A stretch of 12,914 nt of DNA from an uncultured Muribaculaceae bacterium (GCA_910584735.1 CAJUBM010000081.1:1-12914), one strand, 5' to 3'. Positions 1 to 5,703 are shown, counted from the first letter of the stretch. A program made the numbers and translations. Notes: a model not told the origin generated them from the sequence alone.

Positions 1-140
1 GATGGTAGTGGCGCCGGACCTCCGGGACGGCAGGCCACCCGAAGAGGCGCAGCCGTTACAGAATTAGTAATACTCCAGTTTGAGTCGGCATTTGTTTTTC
101 GGGTGGCCTGCCGTCCCGGAGGTCCGGCGCCACTACCATC
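1..140. repeat. GC-rich 43-bp perfect inverted repeat, copy 1 of a dispersed element
   Basis: Positions 1-43 and 98-140 are exact reverse complements, separated by a 54-nt AT-richer spacer. The arms are strongly GC-rich and contain smaller symmetries (GGCGCC, CCGGA..TCCGG). Positions 6-49 recur exactly at 12871-12914, so the core unit probably starts at TAGTGGCGCC and includes at least the first 6 nt of the spacer. It lies downstream of the minus-strand yitT/barrel operon. I see no ORF or clear promoter in the spacer. It could be a REP/BIME-like or MITE-like palindromic element, or a large RNA hairpin; the window does not decide which. Confidence 0.9.
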
Positions 141-179
141 CGGCTAAATTCAAAAGAACCATTGGCATGGGATATGCTA

Positions 180-216
180 AATGCGGTGTATCACAAGCCA
201 TGTGGTACACCGCATT
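180..216. terminator. Hairpin terminator, possibly bidirectional
   Basis: Arms 180-190 and 206-216 pair perfectly over 11 bp. A T-G wobble (191/205) and four more pairs (192-195 with 201-204) extend the stem to about 16 bp around a 5-nt loop. It lies about 70 nt beyond the stop codon of the minus-strand barrel gene. The T-rich tract (230-241) is on the plus-strand side, so it also suits a transcript entering from the left of the window; on the minus strand only a short T/A stretch follows. The stem shares the core GCGGTGT with the terminator at 12746-12782. Confidence 0.7.
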
Positions 217-284
217 GTATTGTAGGATATTTTTCTTTTTTGCGTAATTGTTGAAACAGAGGTCGCCAGAAAGATGGTATGGGA

Positions 285-1328
285 TTATGGGAGGTAGACG
301 CGCAGGAGGATGCGCTGGTAGAAGATGAAGGAGGAGCCGGCGATGTTGAAGTCAAGGGAGGCACGCAGGTCTATGTAGCGGTTGCGGTAGATGCGGGCAT
401 AGAGGTCTGTGCGGTTGTAGAGCCGGGCCTGATAGAACGGTTCTCCCTGGTAGAGGTCGGCACGGAAGGGAATGTAGGAGGGGAATTGGCGTCCTCCGGC
501 ATAGAACGTGTTTTTGAGGCCGAGCCATCGCCATTCGGCCACGGCCTCTATCCATGCTCCGAGAGGGGTCTTCCAGTTATTCCCGTCGGCTCGGTTGCGC
601 TCGAGAGTGAGGAGCGGCCCTCCGCGCACTATAAGGCTGTCAAGGGGGGTGCGCCCCTGCATGTTTACGCCGATATATGGGTTGACAACGAAGTTGTCGA
701 CTATGTGCTGGTCGGCCGGAGCGTCTTTCTGTAGTGCGAAATGGTTCATCATGGCGTGTCCGCCTATGAAGAAAGGATTGTAGCGGCGCGGATGCCAGCG
801 ACCGTGGACCACGATGTTGAAGGCCTCGCGTTGGGTCTTGGTCTGCATCCCGCGCCAGTCCACATAGGCGTCAAGGAAGCTGCGTTCACGGCGGTATTGC
901 ACCAACAGCCCGCGTATGTTGCGCTGCGTGTATGACAGCGAATCGCTCCAAAGGAATCCGGGCATCTCTTCTACCAGTTCGCTGCGGGGGAACATTCCCA
1001 TTGAGAAGCTCCAAGGTGAGGATGCCGCAGCGCCATCATGCCGGTAATAGAGGGTGGGGGAGATTCTATGCCCGTCCCATTGGCATCCTATGGGCTGGTT
1101 CCATACTACTCCGCCTGCTATGCGGTCTGCCGGCGTGAAACGCAGCCCTATCTCCGGGGCAAGGGATGTAAAAAAGAATGTGCGTGTATCGGTATAGGCA
1201 TTGTCTCCCTCGCGGTTGTCGAACACGGAGGAGAAGTCAATGTCCCATGTGAAGTCCACGGCTCCGGCTGTAGCCCAGGAACACAATGCCAGAGCCGCAA
1301 CGACAAGGCTTCTTATGCTGGACGGCAT
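285..1328 (-). CDS. Predicted outer-membrane beta-barrel protein of unknown function
   Basis: The gene encodes 347 residues that I cannot place in a named family. The N-terminus is a signal peptide: charged start (R6), hydrophobic stretch at about 8-19, probable cleavage after Ala-Gly-Ala (21-23). The mature protein is rich in alternating aromatic/hydrophobic strands separated by polar turns (for example the stretches near residues 90-125, 165-200 and 270-340) and has many Tyr, Trp and Arg residues, typical of a small outer-membrane barrel. It has no TonB-plug or OmpA-like domain. Its ATG shares one base with the yitT stop (TAATG), so it is likely translationally coupled to that gene and transcribed from the same promoter. 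No independent promoter is visible. Function is unknown; linkage to a YitT membrane protein suggests, but does not prove, a shared physiological role. Confidence 0.8.
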   Translation of the reverse strand: MPSSIRSLVVAALALCSWATAGAVDFTWDIDFSSVFDNREGDNAYTDTRTFFFTSLAPEIGLRFTPADRIAGGVVWNQPIGCQWDGHRISPTLYYRHDGAAASSPWSFSMGMFPRSELVEEMPGFLWSDSLSYTQRNIRGLLVQYRRERSFLDAYVDWRGMQTKTQREAFNIVVHGRWHPRRYNPFFIGGHAMMNHFALQKDAPADQHIVDNFVVNPYIGVNMQGRTPLDSLIVRGGPLLTLERNRADGNNWKTPLGAWIEAVAEWRWLGLKNTFYAGGRQFPSYIPFRADLYQGEPFYQARLYNRTDLYARIYRNRYIDLRASLDFNIAGSSFIFYQRILLRVYLP

Positions 1329-2317
1329 TATATGACTTTGGAGGATGATTCCGGGAGGTGCGGGTGGTTGACATGCTGTCCCGGGCGGCGCATCTTCAGC
1401 TTGAGGTTGTCAAATCCTTTGCCGTAGACCCCGTTCACTTGCGCCTGTGTGATGAAGGCATCCTTGTCAATAGACTTTATGATGCGGAATATGGTTACCG
1501 ATTCAATTTTGCGGCACATCACCAACAGCACCTTTACCTCTTTCTTGGAATACCATCCCATGCCGCTGATGACGGTGCATCCGCGTTGTGCCTCATTGTT
1601 GATGGCGGTGGCAATCTCCTCCCATTTCTCTGAGAAGATGGTGAACTGTACGGCCATACGGTTGGTGTTGATCATCGTATCGGTCACAAATGGTATGATA
1701 AACAGTGTCAACAGACCGTAGACCAGTGCCGGGACTGCGGCTGAAAGCTCGAAGCCGGGCATGAAGATGCATTTCAGCAGCACTGACGAACTGATGATGG
1801 AGAGGTCGAAATAGACCATGGCCCTGCCTATGGAAACGTTGCTGACCTTGGAGGCCACGGCGGCCACGATGTCGGTGCCGCCGGTTGAGCCGTTATGGAT
1901 GAATACCAGTCCGAGACCCAGGCCGCACAGCACGGCGCCGATAACGATGTTCATGAACGTCTGTCCCGCCACCGGGGGGGTATGGAACAGCGGCTGTACC
2001 ACGGCGAAGAGTATCGATATTATTACAACGCCGAAAAGTGTGCGTATCACGAATGTGCGTCCTACTATCTTGAAGGCGAACGACAGCATTATCACGTTGG
2101 CGACGAATATGGTGACGGAGTAGGGCACATGGAAGCCGAACAGGCCCATGGTGAGCATATCCACCACCTGGCTGACACCGGCCATGCCGCCGATTACCAC
2201 TTTGTCGGGTGCGGTGGCGATGAAAGCGTTAAAGCCAAGCGCATAGCTCGCTATACCGAGGATGATGAACAGATAGTCCTTGGTCTTCATCCAAAGTTTT
2301 GGACGGTCGATTGACAT
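1328..2317 (-). CDS. YitT family membrane protein (DUF161 + DUF2179)
   Basis: This 329-residue integral membrane protein belongs to the YitT/DUF2179 family, whose transported substrate is not established. Residues about 14-210 hold roughly six hydrophobic helices (clear ones near 14-33, 66-83, 93-111, 121-140 and 193-211). The loop motif NGSTGGTD at 142-149 is a family hallmark. Residues about 222-303 form the soluble DUF2179 domain, a small ferredoxin-like fold probably on the cytoplasmic side, ending in the typical DAFITQ...VYGKGF pattern. The start at 2317 gives a normal N-terminus, with no Shine-Dalgarno, as is common in Bacteroidetes. A promoter lies about 110 nt upstream and overlaps a long palindrome, so the gene is probably regulated. 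The downstream barrel gene overlaps its stop codon by one base. Confidence 0.92.
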   Translation of the reverse strand: MSIDRPKLWMKTKDYLFIILGIASYALGFNAFIATAPDKVVIGGMAGVSQVVDMLTMGLFGFHVPYSVTIFVANVIMLSFAFKIVGRTFVIRTLFGVVIISILFAVVQPLFHTPPVAGQTFMNIVIGAVLCGLGLGLVFIHNGSTGGTDIVAAVASKVSNVSIGRAMVYFDLSIISSSVLLKCIFMPGFELSAAVPALVYGLLTLFIIPFVTDTMINTNRMAVQFTIFSEKWEEIATAINNEAQRGCTVISGMGWYSKKEVKVLLVMCRKIESVTIFRIIKSIDKDAFITQAQVNGVYGKGFDNLKLKMRRPGQHVNHPHLPESSSKVI

Positions 2318-2363
2318 TTTTAGTTCCGTATTTTTGAAATTTGTGTTTTCGTGGATTCAGAAA

Positions 2364-2380
2364 CCGCCTGTGAACGGCGG
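2364..2380 (-). other. Small hairpin in the yitT 5' leader
   Basis: CCGCC (2364-2368) pairs with GGCGG (2376-2380) around a 7-nt loop, inside the roughly 105-nt untranslated leader predicted for yitT. It lies about 47 nt before the start codon. It could slow or protect the mRNA, but may be incidental. The rest of the leader shows only a short symmetric CCGAATTCCGG near 2417-2427. Confidence 0.35.
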
Positions 2381-2428
2381 CAGGTGGGGATTCGGCCGGA
2401 TACCGTTAATGCATGCCGAATTCCGGCG

Positions 2429-2459
2429 CAAAGATACATCTTTTTCATAAGTTGGTCAA
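2429..2459 (-). promoter_or_regulatory. yitT promoter (Bacteroidetes type)
   Basis: On the minus strand the -7 element TATCTTTG (2436 down to 2429) matches TAnnTTTG exactly. A TTG (2459-2457, within TGTTG) lies 20 nt upstream, the usual Bacteroidetes sigma-70 spacing. Transcription should begin near 2422, giving a leader of about 105 nt before the yitT ATG. The -33 element lies inside the perfect palindrome 2448-2485. Confidence 0.75.
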
Positions 2460-2485
2460 CAAAATTAATTTTGTTGACCAACTTA
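2448..2485. promoter_or_regulatory. Perfect 38-bp palindrome over the yitT -33 element (operator candidate)
   Basis: Positions 2448-2466 and 2467-2485 are exact reverse complements with no spacer. Each half contains a smaller dyad, GTTG-N2-CAAC, at 2451-2460 and 2473-2482. Their centres are 22 bp apart, about two helical turns, so two protein dimers could bind on the same DNA face. The proximal dyad contains the -33 TTG of the yitT promoter, so binding should block RNA polymerase. No regulator gene lies nearby in the window. A role as a second terminator hairpin for the hpf transcript is an alternative. Confidence 0.7.
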
Positions 2486-2496
2486 AACGAAAAGCG

Positions 2497-2543
2497 GACT
2501 GCACCCCTAAAGTTTATCTGTGAATAGCTTTGGGGATGCAGTC
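2497..2543 (-). terminator. Terminator of the xerC-hpf unit
   Basis: The stem is GACTGCA+CCCC+AAAG (2497-2512) paired with CTTT+GGGG+TGCAGTC (2528-2543), with a one-base bulge on each side (T2508, A2536) and a 15-nt loop. It lies 54 nt beyond the hpf stop on the minus strand and is followed by CGCTTTTCGTTT, a moderate T-rich stretch. It separates the xerC-hpf unit from the yitT promoter region. Confidence 0.65.
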
Positions 2544-2596
2544 AGTGTCGGGTTATGGCGTTAAGTAACCGGGCGAGATTATTTTTGAACAGTTAC

Positions 2597-2887
2597 TTAT
2601 TTCTTCTCTTTACGTTTTTCCATCTGCCGCTCGATGGCTTCGAGGCAGAGGTCTACCGCTTCTTCGAAGGAGTCGGCGGTCTTGGATGCTACGAGTTCGT
2701 CCTGGGGCTGGTAGACGGATATTACGGCTTCTTTGTTCATGGCTGTTTCAGGCTTCACCACCGATAGTTTTACGTCTACGGTTGTGATAGCGGGGTTGTG
2801 GCGCTGGAGGCGTTCGGCTTTCTTGTTGATGAAGGCTACGAGCTTGTCGGTTGCGTCGAAGTGGATGGCTTGAATGCGTACGTCCAT
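2597..2887 (-). CDS. hpf: Ribosome hibernation-promoting factor, short form (HPF/RaiA)
   Basis: The 96-residue protein matches the short HPF/RaiA family, which binds the decoding region of the 30S subunit and stores idle ribosomes. Typical features are the opening beta strand (MDVRIQAIHFDAT), the first helix carrying basic residues (LVAFINKKAERL, about 16-27), the strand segment around VDVKLSVVKPET, and the final helix (SFEEAVDLCLEAIERQMEKRKEKK) with its lysine-rich tail. There is no C-terminal dimerisation domain, so it is not the long form. It follows xerC by 13 nt, so the two are probably co-transcribed. It is preceded by a near-perfect Shine-Dalgarno, unusual in this phylum. Its own terminator lies at 2497-2543. 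Confidence 0.92.
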   Translation of the reverse strand: MDVRIQAIHFDATDKLVAFINKKAERLQRHNPAITTVDVKLSVVKPETAMNKEAVISVYQPQDELVASKTADSFEEAVDLCLEAIERQMEKRKEKK

Positions 2888-2894
2888 AGTTTTT

Positions 2895-2902
2895 CCTCCT
2901 TT
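2895..2902 (-). promoter_or_regulatory. Strong Shine-Dalgarno of hpf
   Basis: On the minus strand AAAGGAGG (2902 down to 2895) lies 7 nt before the hpf ATG and overlaps the xerC stop codon (TAAAGGAGG). It is the only canonical Shine-Dalgarno I see in the window; the other genes have weak purine stretches or none. In Bacteroidetes the 16S anti-Shine-Dalgarno is reported to be mostly sequestered on the ribosome, so a strong site may be used for control. Confidence 0.8.
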
Positions 2903-3824
2903 ATTTGTTGTTAGTATGTAGTTTTTCGCGCGGATGCGCGTGTTGGTAGTTCTGTTGGAGTTCGCGGTAGGTCACGTGGGTGTAGACCTGGGTCGTGGCC
3001 AGCGATTCGTGGCCGAGCAGCTGCTGCACGGCCCTGAGGTCGGCCCCGTTGTTTAGCATATCTGTGGCGAAGCTGTGGCGCAGGGTGTGTGGGGAGAGGC
3101 GCGCCGCGTTAGTGTGGCCTGTAAGGGCTTTCTTTACCACTCTCTCTACAAGCATCGGGTAGAGAGATTCCCCGTCGGGGCGGATGAAGAATGTTTCCGA
3201 TGTCGGGCTTCCTGTGGCCTTTTCCCTGCTTTGCCGATAGCTCTCTATGGCCTGCTGCAGTTCTTCGCCGAAGGGAATGATTCTTTCCTTATTACGTTTG
3301 CCGAGCACCTTTAGTTCGTTGCGGGATGTGTCTACATCGCGGTCTTTTAGCCCGATTAGTTCGGCGCGTCGCATTCCGGTGGAGTAGAACATCAGCACTA
3401 TCAGGGCGTTACGCTCACCTTCAAAATTTTTCAGTAACTGAGCCTTCCCGTTATCCAACGAATCTATTACCTCTTCCATTTCCGCCGTGCGTATGTAGGA
3501 CGGTAGCGGGCGTGGCACCCGCGCCGGGGTAATATCCTCTACCGGGTTTGCATCCATGATGCGCCGGTGTATAAGATAGCGGTAGAAACTGCTCACGGCA
3601 GAGAGTTTCTTTTTCACCGTGCGGCGCGAGATTCCTCGCCGAGATAGGGCTGAAATCCAAAGACGTATGTCGGACGGCGTGACGGAAAGGGGGTCGAAGG
3701 TGTTGCCGGGATTCCCCCCGGTAAGGAACCGGCTGAATTCCAGCATGTCGTGTCTGTAAGACAAAACGGTGTGGGCCGAAAGATTCAGCTCACACCGAAT
3801 GTATGTCAGAAACGAATCAATCAT
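2901..3824 (-). CDS. xerC: Tyrosine recombinase XerC/XerD (chromosome dimer resolution)
   Basis: This 307-residue protein is a full-length Xer-type tyrosine recombinase, which resolves chromosome dimers at dif with a partner recombinase. The N-terminal SAM-like DNA-binding domain spans about 1-90 (FLTYIRCELNLSAHTVLSYRHDM). The catalytic domain follows, with all expected residues: R152 (TGMRRAEL), K176 (LGKRNKER), H246 and R249 (SPHTLRHSFAT), H272 (LLGH) and the nucleophile Y281 (VYTHV). It is the first gene of a unit with hpf, 13 nt downstream. Its promoter lies about 40 nt upstream and overlaps an inverted repeat. The linkage rpsU-xerC-hpf suggests the housekeeping recombinase, not an integrase of a mobile element. 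Whether it is XerC or XerD cannot be settled from sequence alone. Confidence 0.92.
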   Translation of the reverse strand: MIDSFLTYIRCELNLSAHTVLSYRHDMLEFSRFLTGGNPGNTFDPLSVTPSDIRLWISALSRRGISRRTVKKKLSAVSSFYRYLIHRRIMDANPVEDITPARVPRPLPSYIRTAEMEEVIDSLDNGKAQLLKNFEGERNALIVLMFYSTGMRRAELIGLKDRDVDTSRNELKVLGKRNKERIIPFGEELQQAIESYRQSREKATGSPTSETFFIRPDGESLYPMLVERVVKKALTGHTNAARLSPHTLRHSFATDMLNNGADLRAVQQLLGHESLATTQVYTHVTYRELQQNYQHAHPREKLHTNNK

Positions 3825-3842
3825 CGCAGATGGAATTAAGGT

Positions 3843-3872
3843 TACCTTCGTGAGTTATGATTCACGAAGGTA
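3843..3872. repeat. Inverted repeat covering the xerC -7 element
   Basis: The 11-bp arms 3843-3853 and 3862-3872 (TACCTTCGTGA and its reverse complement) are perfect, with an 8-nt spacer. The distal arm begins with the -7 element of the xerC promoter, and the predicted start site falls in the spacer. Because the arm at the -7 would not be transcribed, a DNA-level operator is more likely than an RNA hairpin. Confidence 0.7.
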
Positions 3873-3895
3873 GCACATATTTTTTGTTTCTGCAA
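3865..3895 (-). promoter_or_regulatory. xerC promoter
   Basis: On the minus strand TACCTTCG (3872 down to 3865) matches the TAnnTTTG -7 consensus at all but one position. TTG (3895-3893) lies 20 nt upstream. The predicted start is near 3858, about 34 nt before the xerC ATG at 3824. This makes xerC-hpf independent of rpsU. Confidence 0.6.
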
Positions 3896-3973
3896 TAGAT
3901 GTGTTAAAAATTTTTATTCCGATTGCACGGGGTTGTGCCGAATGCGGGTAAGGACGGGTACGAACACACCAAA

Positions 3974-4014
3974 CCTCGCAGCACCGATATGGTTGTTATA
4001 ACGATGCTCCGAGG
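3974..4014 (-). terminator. Possible weak terminator of rpsU
   Basis: CCTCG (3974-3978) pairs with CGAGG (4010-4014); after one mismatch the stem continues with four pairs (3980-3983 with 4005-4008) and a few weaker ones, leaving a 15-nt loop. On the minus strand it lies 44 nt beyond the rpsU stop and is followed by only three T residues. The remaining bases between it and the xerC promoter (about 3896-3973) show nothing recognisable beyond an A/T run at 3906-3917. Confidence 0.4.
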
Positions 4015-4057
4015 CGGGTTATGCTTATATGATATGTATGGCTAAGAAGGGAAGGGG

Positions 4058-4249
4058 TTATTCCTCTACCATGCGCAGCTTCTGCACGTAGATGGCCTTC
4101 ATCATCTTCTTGCGGTTGGTCACGGAGGGTTTCTCAAATGCCTGACGGCTGCGGAGTTCCTTCACGATACCGGTTTTCTCAAATTTACGTTTGAATTTTT
4201 TGAGAGCTTTTTCGATGTTGTCGCCTTCTTTAACTTGTACGATGATCAT
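4058..4249 (-). CDS. rpsU: Small-subunit ribosomal protein bS21
   Basis: The 63-residue basic protein is bS21, a late-assembling 30S protein near the 3' end of 16S rRNA. It shows the family core: VKEGDNIEKALKKFKRKFEKTGI, then a basic helix RSRQAFEKPSVTNRKKMMKA. A tyrosine lies at position 54 near the C-terminus. From memory, work on a Bacteroidetes ribosome describes a conserved C-terminal Tyr of bS21 contacting the anti-Shine-Dalgarno strand; Y54 may be that residue. The leader before the ATG is A-rich (AATATCAAAAA) with no Shine-Dalgarno. It is transcribed alone from a near-perfect promoter, divergently from ribD, and upstream of xerC-hpf. Confidence 0.95.
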   Translation of the reverse strand: MIIVQVKEGDNIEKALKKFKRKFEKTGIVKELRSRQAFEKPSVTNRKKMMKAIYVQKLRMVEE

Positions 4250-4304
4250 TTTTTGATATTACTTGTTTTTGTTACCTGTGTTATCGATTTTGCTTTAAGC
4301 GGGG

Positions 4305-4336
4305 CAAAATTACATACAATTTTCCGATTGGCAAAA
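4305..4336 (-). promoter_or_regulatory. rpsU promoter
   Basis: On the minus strand TTTTG (4336-4332), a 19-nt spacer and TAATTTTG (4312-4305) match the Bacteroidetes sigma-70 consensus exactly. The predicted leader is about 50 nt. This is the best promoter in the window, as expected for a ribosomal protein gene. Confidence 0.85.
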
Positions 4337-4534
4337 TTTCGAAGCTTATTTTCGCCTGATTTTTTGGGAGGTATGGTAAATTCCGAATCTGTGGGTGTGA
4401 ATTGGAGATTATGTGCCATAAATCACCGTGTATGTGGTAGTGATTCAAGTTGAGAGGGTGCCACTTACTTCAACGGCGCCACTATCCCGCGTTTTTTGCG
4501 TATCTTTGGCTAACGCCTTAGATACTTCCGCTCG
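4337..4534. other. Divergent intergenic region between rpsU and ribD, mostly featureless
   Basis: The whole gap between the two divergent genes is 359 nt. The rpsU promoter is at its left and the ribD promoter element at its right. Between them I see no ORF, tRNA or convincing hairpin. One extra exact CGTATCTTTG occurs at 4499-4508, identical to the ribD -7 at 4574-4583 and 75 bp upstream of it, but it lacks a -33 TTG at the right distance. An 11-bp match to the arm of the edge repeat (CGGCGCCACTA, 4474-4484) is probably chance. Confidence 0.5.
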
Positions 4535-4583
4535 GCAAAGCTCAAATAAATTTGGCTTTGCTCTCGACTTATCCGTATCTTTG
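4535..4583 (+). promoter_or_regulatory. ribD promoter with palindromic -33 region
   Basis: TTTG (4551-4554), 21 nt, then TATCTTTG (4576-4583) form a Bacteroidetes-type promoter about 26 nt before the ribD start. The -33 lies inside an imperfect palindrome: GCAAAGC (4535-4541) with GCTTTGC (4555-4561), continued inward by CAAAT/ATTTG with one bulge (T4542). From memory, very similar blocks (CCGCTCGGCAAAGC ... GGCTTTGCTCTCG ... TATCTTTG) recur in intergenic regions of Bacteroides genomes, so this may be a dispersed promoter cassette. Confidence 0.65.
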
Positions 4584-4608
4584 TCCGCAAATTTAAATAA
4601 GGAATTGC

Positions 4609-5667
4609 TTGAATACAGACGAAGTTTATATGCGCCGGGCCTTGCAGCTTGCAGCGCGCGGGCGCGGTATGACGGGGAGCAACCCGATGGTCGGGGCCGT
4701 TATTGTGGCGCCTGACGGCCGTGTCATCGGCGAGGGGTGGCACCGCCGTTACGGACAGGGACACGCCGAGGTTAATGCCGTGTCATCGGTGAAGGACTCT
4801 GACCGGGAGCTTCTGCCGAAATCCACGATATACGTCACACTCGAGCCATGCTCGCACTACGGCAAGACGCCGCCATGTGCCCGTCTCCTTGTCGAATGTG
4901 GGTTCCCGAGGGTCGTTGTGGGTGCGGGAGATCCCAATCCTAAAGTGAACGGGCGGGGTGTCGCGATGCTGCGTGAGGGTGGGGCCGAGGTGGTGACCGG
5001 CATACTCGCTGATGAGTCAGAGGCGCTGAACTATGTGTTTTTCACTGCTTACCGCCATCGGCGACCGTTCGTTATATTGAAATGGGCGCAGTCGGCTGAC
5101 GGCTTTATGGATTGCTGCCGGGAGCCGCATTGTACTCCGCAGAGATTCTCCAACGCCCTTACCTCTCTTCTCACTATGAAACTCCGGGGGGAGACCGGGG
5201 CTGTAATCACCACGGCGTCAACCGCCGTGGCCGATAACTGCCGTCTGACACTCCGTGGATGGAGCGGCGATGCCCCTCGCCGGTTCGTTATAGACCGTCA
5301 TGGAATCCTCCCTCCCGACTGCGCATTGTTGTCTGATGCGGATGCTGTGGGTGCGGCAACCGTTCTGGGAGAATACGGCACAATAAATGAATTGTGGAGA
5401 TTGCTTTTTGATACTTACGGTGTTACTTCCGTGTTAGTGGAAGCCGGTCCCCGGTTCCTTAAAGCCGTGCTTGATGATGGCGCATGGGACGCGTTGAGGG
5501 TTGAGATTGCCCCATTTGCCCTCGGGGCTTCCGGGAGATGCCCGGCGCCGGAACTGCCTTGCGCCTCCCTGGTCTCGGATACCGAGGTCGGTGGAAACCG
5601 GCTTTTGTGGTTCGGGAATAATCCGCTTTTCGTAGCTGATAGAGGTATATGTGTGAAACCCTGTTAA
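4609..5667 (+). CDS. ribD: Bifunctional riboflavin biosynthesis deaminase/reductase RibD
   Basis: RibD performs two successive steps of riboflavin synthesis in the cytoplasm: deamination of the pyrimidine made by GTP cyclohydrolase II, then NADPH-dependent reduction of the ribose. The deaminase domain (about 1-145) has the zinc site H52-A-E54 and C81/C90 in PCSHYGKTPPC, all intact. The reductase domain (about 152-345) begins RPFVILKWAQSADGF and ends with VLVEAGPRFLKAVL near residue 275-290. Its central segment (VITTASTAVADNCRLTLR) departs from the usual VG..T...DNP.LT.R pattern. I chose the TTG start at 4609 because NTDEVYMRRAL aligns with the usual RibD N-terminus and AAGGA lies just upstream; the ATG at 4627 would remove it. 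It has its own promoter, and no other rib gene is adjacent. Confidence 0.93.
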   Translation: MNTDEVYMRRALQLAARGRGMTGSNPMVGAVIVAPDGRVIGEGWHRRYGQGHAEVNAVSSVKDSDRELLPKSTIYVTLEPCSHYGKTPPCARLLVECGFPRVVVGAGDPNPKVNGRGVAMLREGGAEVVTGILADESEALNYVFFTAYRHRRPFVILKWAQSADGFMDCCREPHCTPQRFSNALTSLLTMKLRGETGAVITTASTAVADNCRLTLRGWSGDAPRRFVIDRHGILPPDCALLSDADAVGAATVLGEYGTINELWRLLFDTYGVTSVLVEAGPRFLKAVLDDGAWDALRVEIAPFALGASGRCPAPELPCASLVSDTEVGGNRLLWFGNNPLFVADRGICVKPC

Positions 5668-5703
5668 TGTCTCACCGCAGCAGAGATTTAAATTTTAAAA
5701 ATA

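Noticed and set aside
1..140. Phase-variable invertible promoter (inverton)
   Set aside because: The inverted repeats are suitable in form, but the 54-nt spacer has no proper TAnnTTTG with a -33 on either strand and no gene start is close by.
279..734. 151-codon plus-strand ORF and similar overlapping ORFs inside the barrel gene
   Set aside because: They are antisense to a coherent signal-peptide/barrel protein and show low-complexity, non-protein-like composition.
2318..2596. tRNA genes expected after hpf
   Set aside because: I found no cloverleaf or T-loop sequence; the region holds a terminator, the palindrome and the yitT leader.
2901..3824. Integrase of a mobile element
   Set aside because: Xer-like length, all catalytic residues and the rpsU-hpf context indicate the housekeeping recombinase; no attachment sites or cargo genes are nearby.
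4474..4484. 11-bp match to the edge-repeat arm (CGGCGCCACTA)
   Set aside because: It is too short and contains the common GGCGCC palindrome; the flanks do not continue the repeat.
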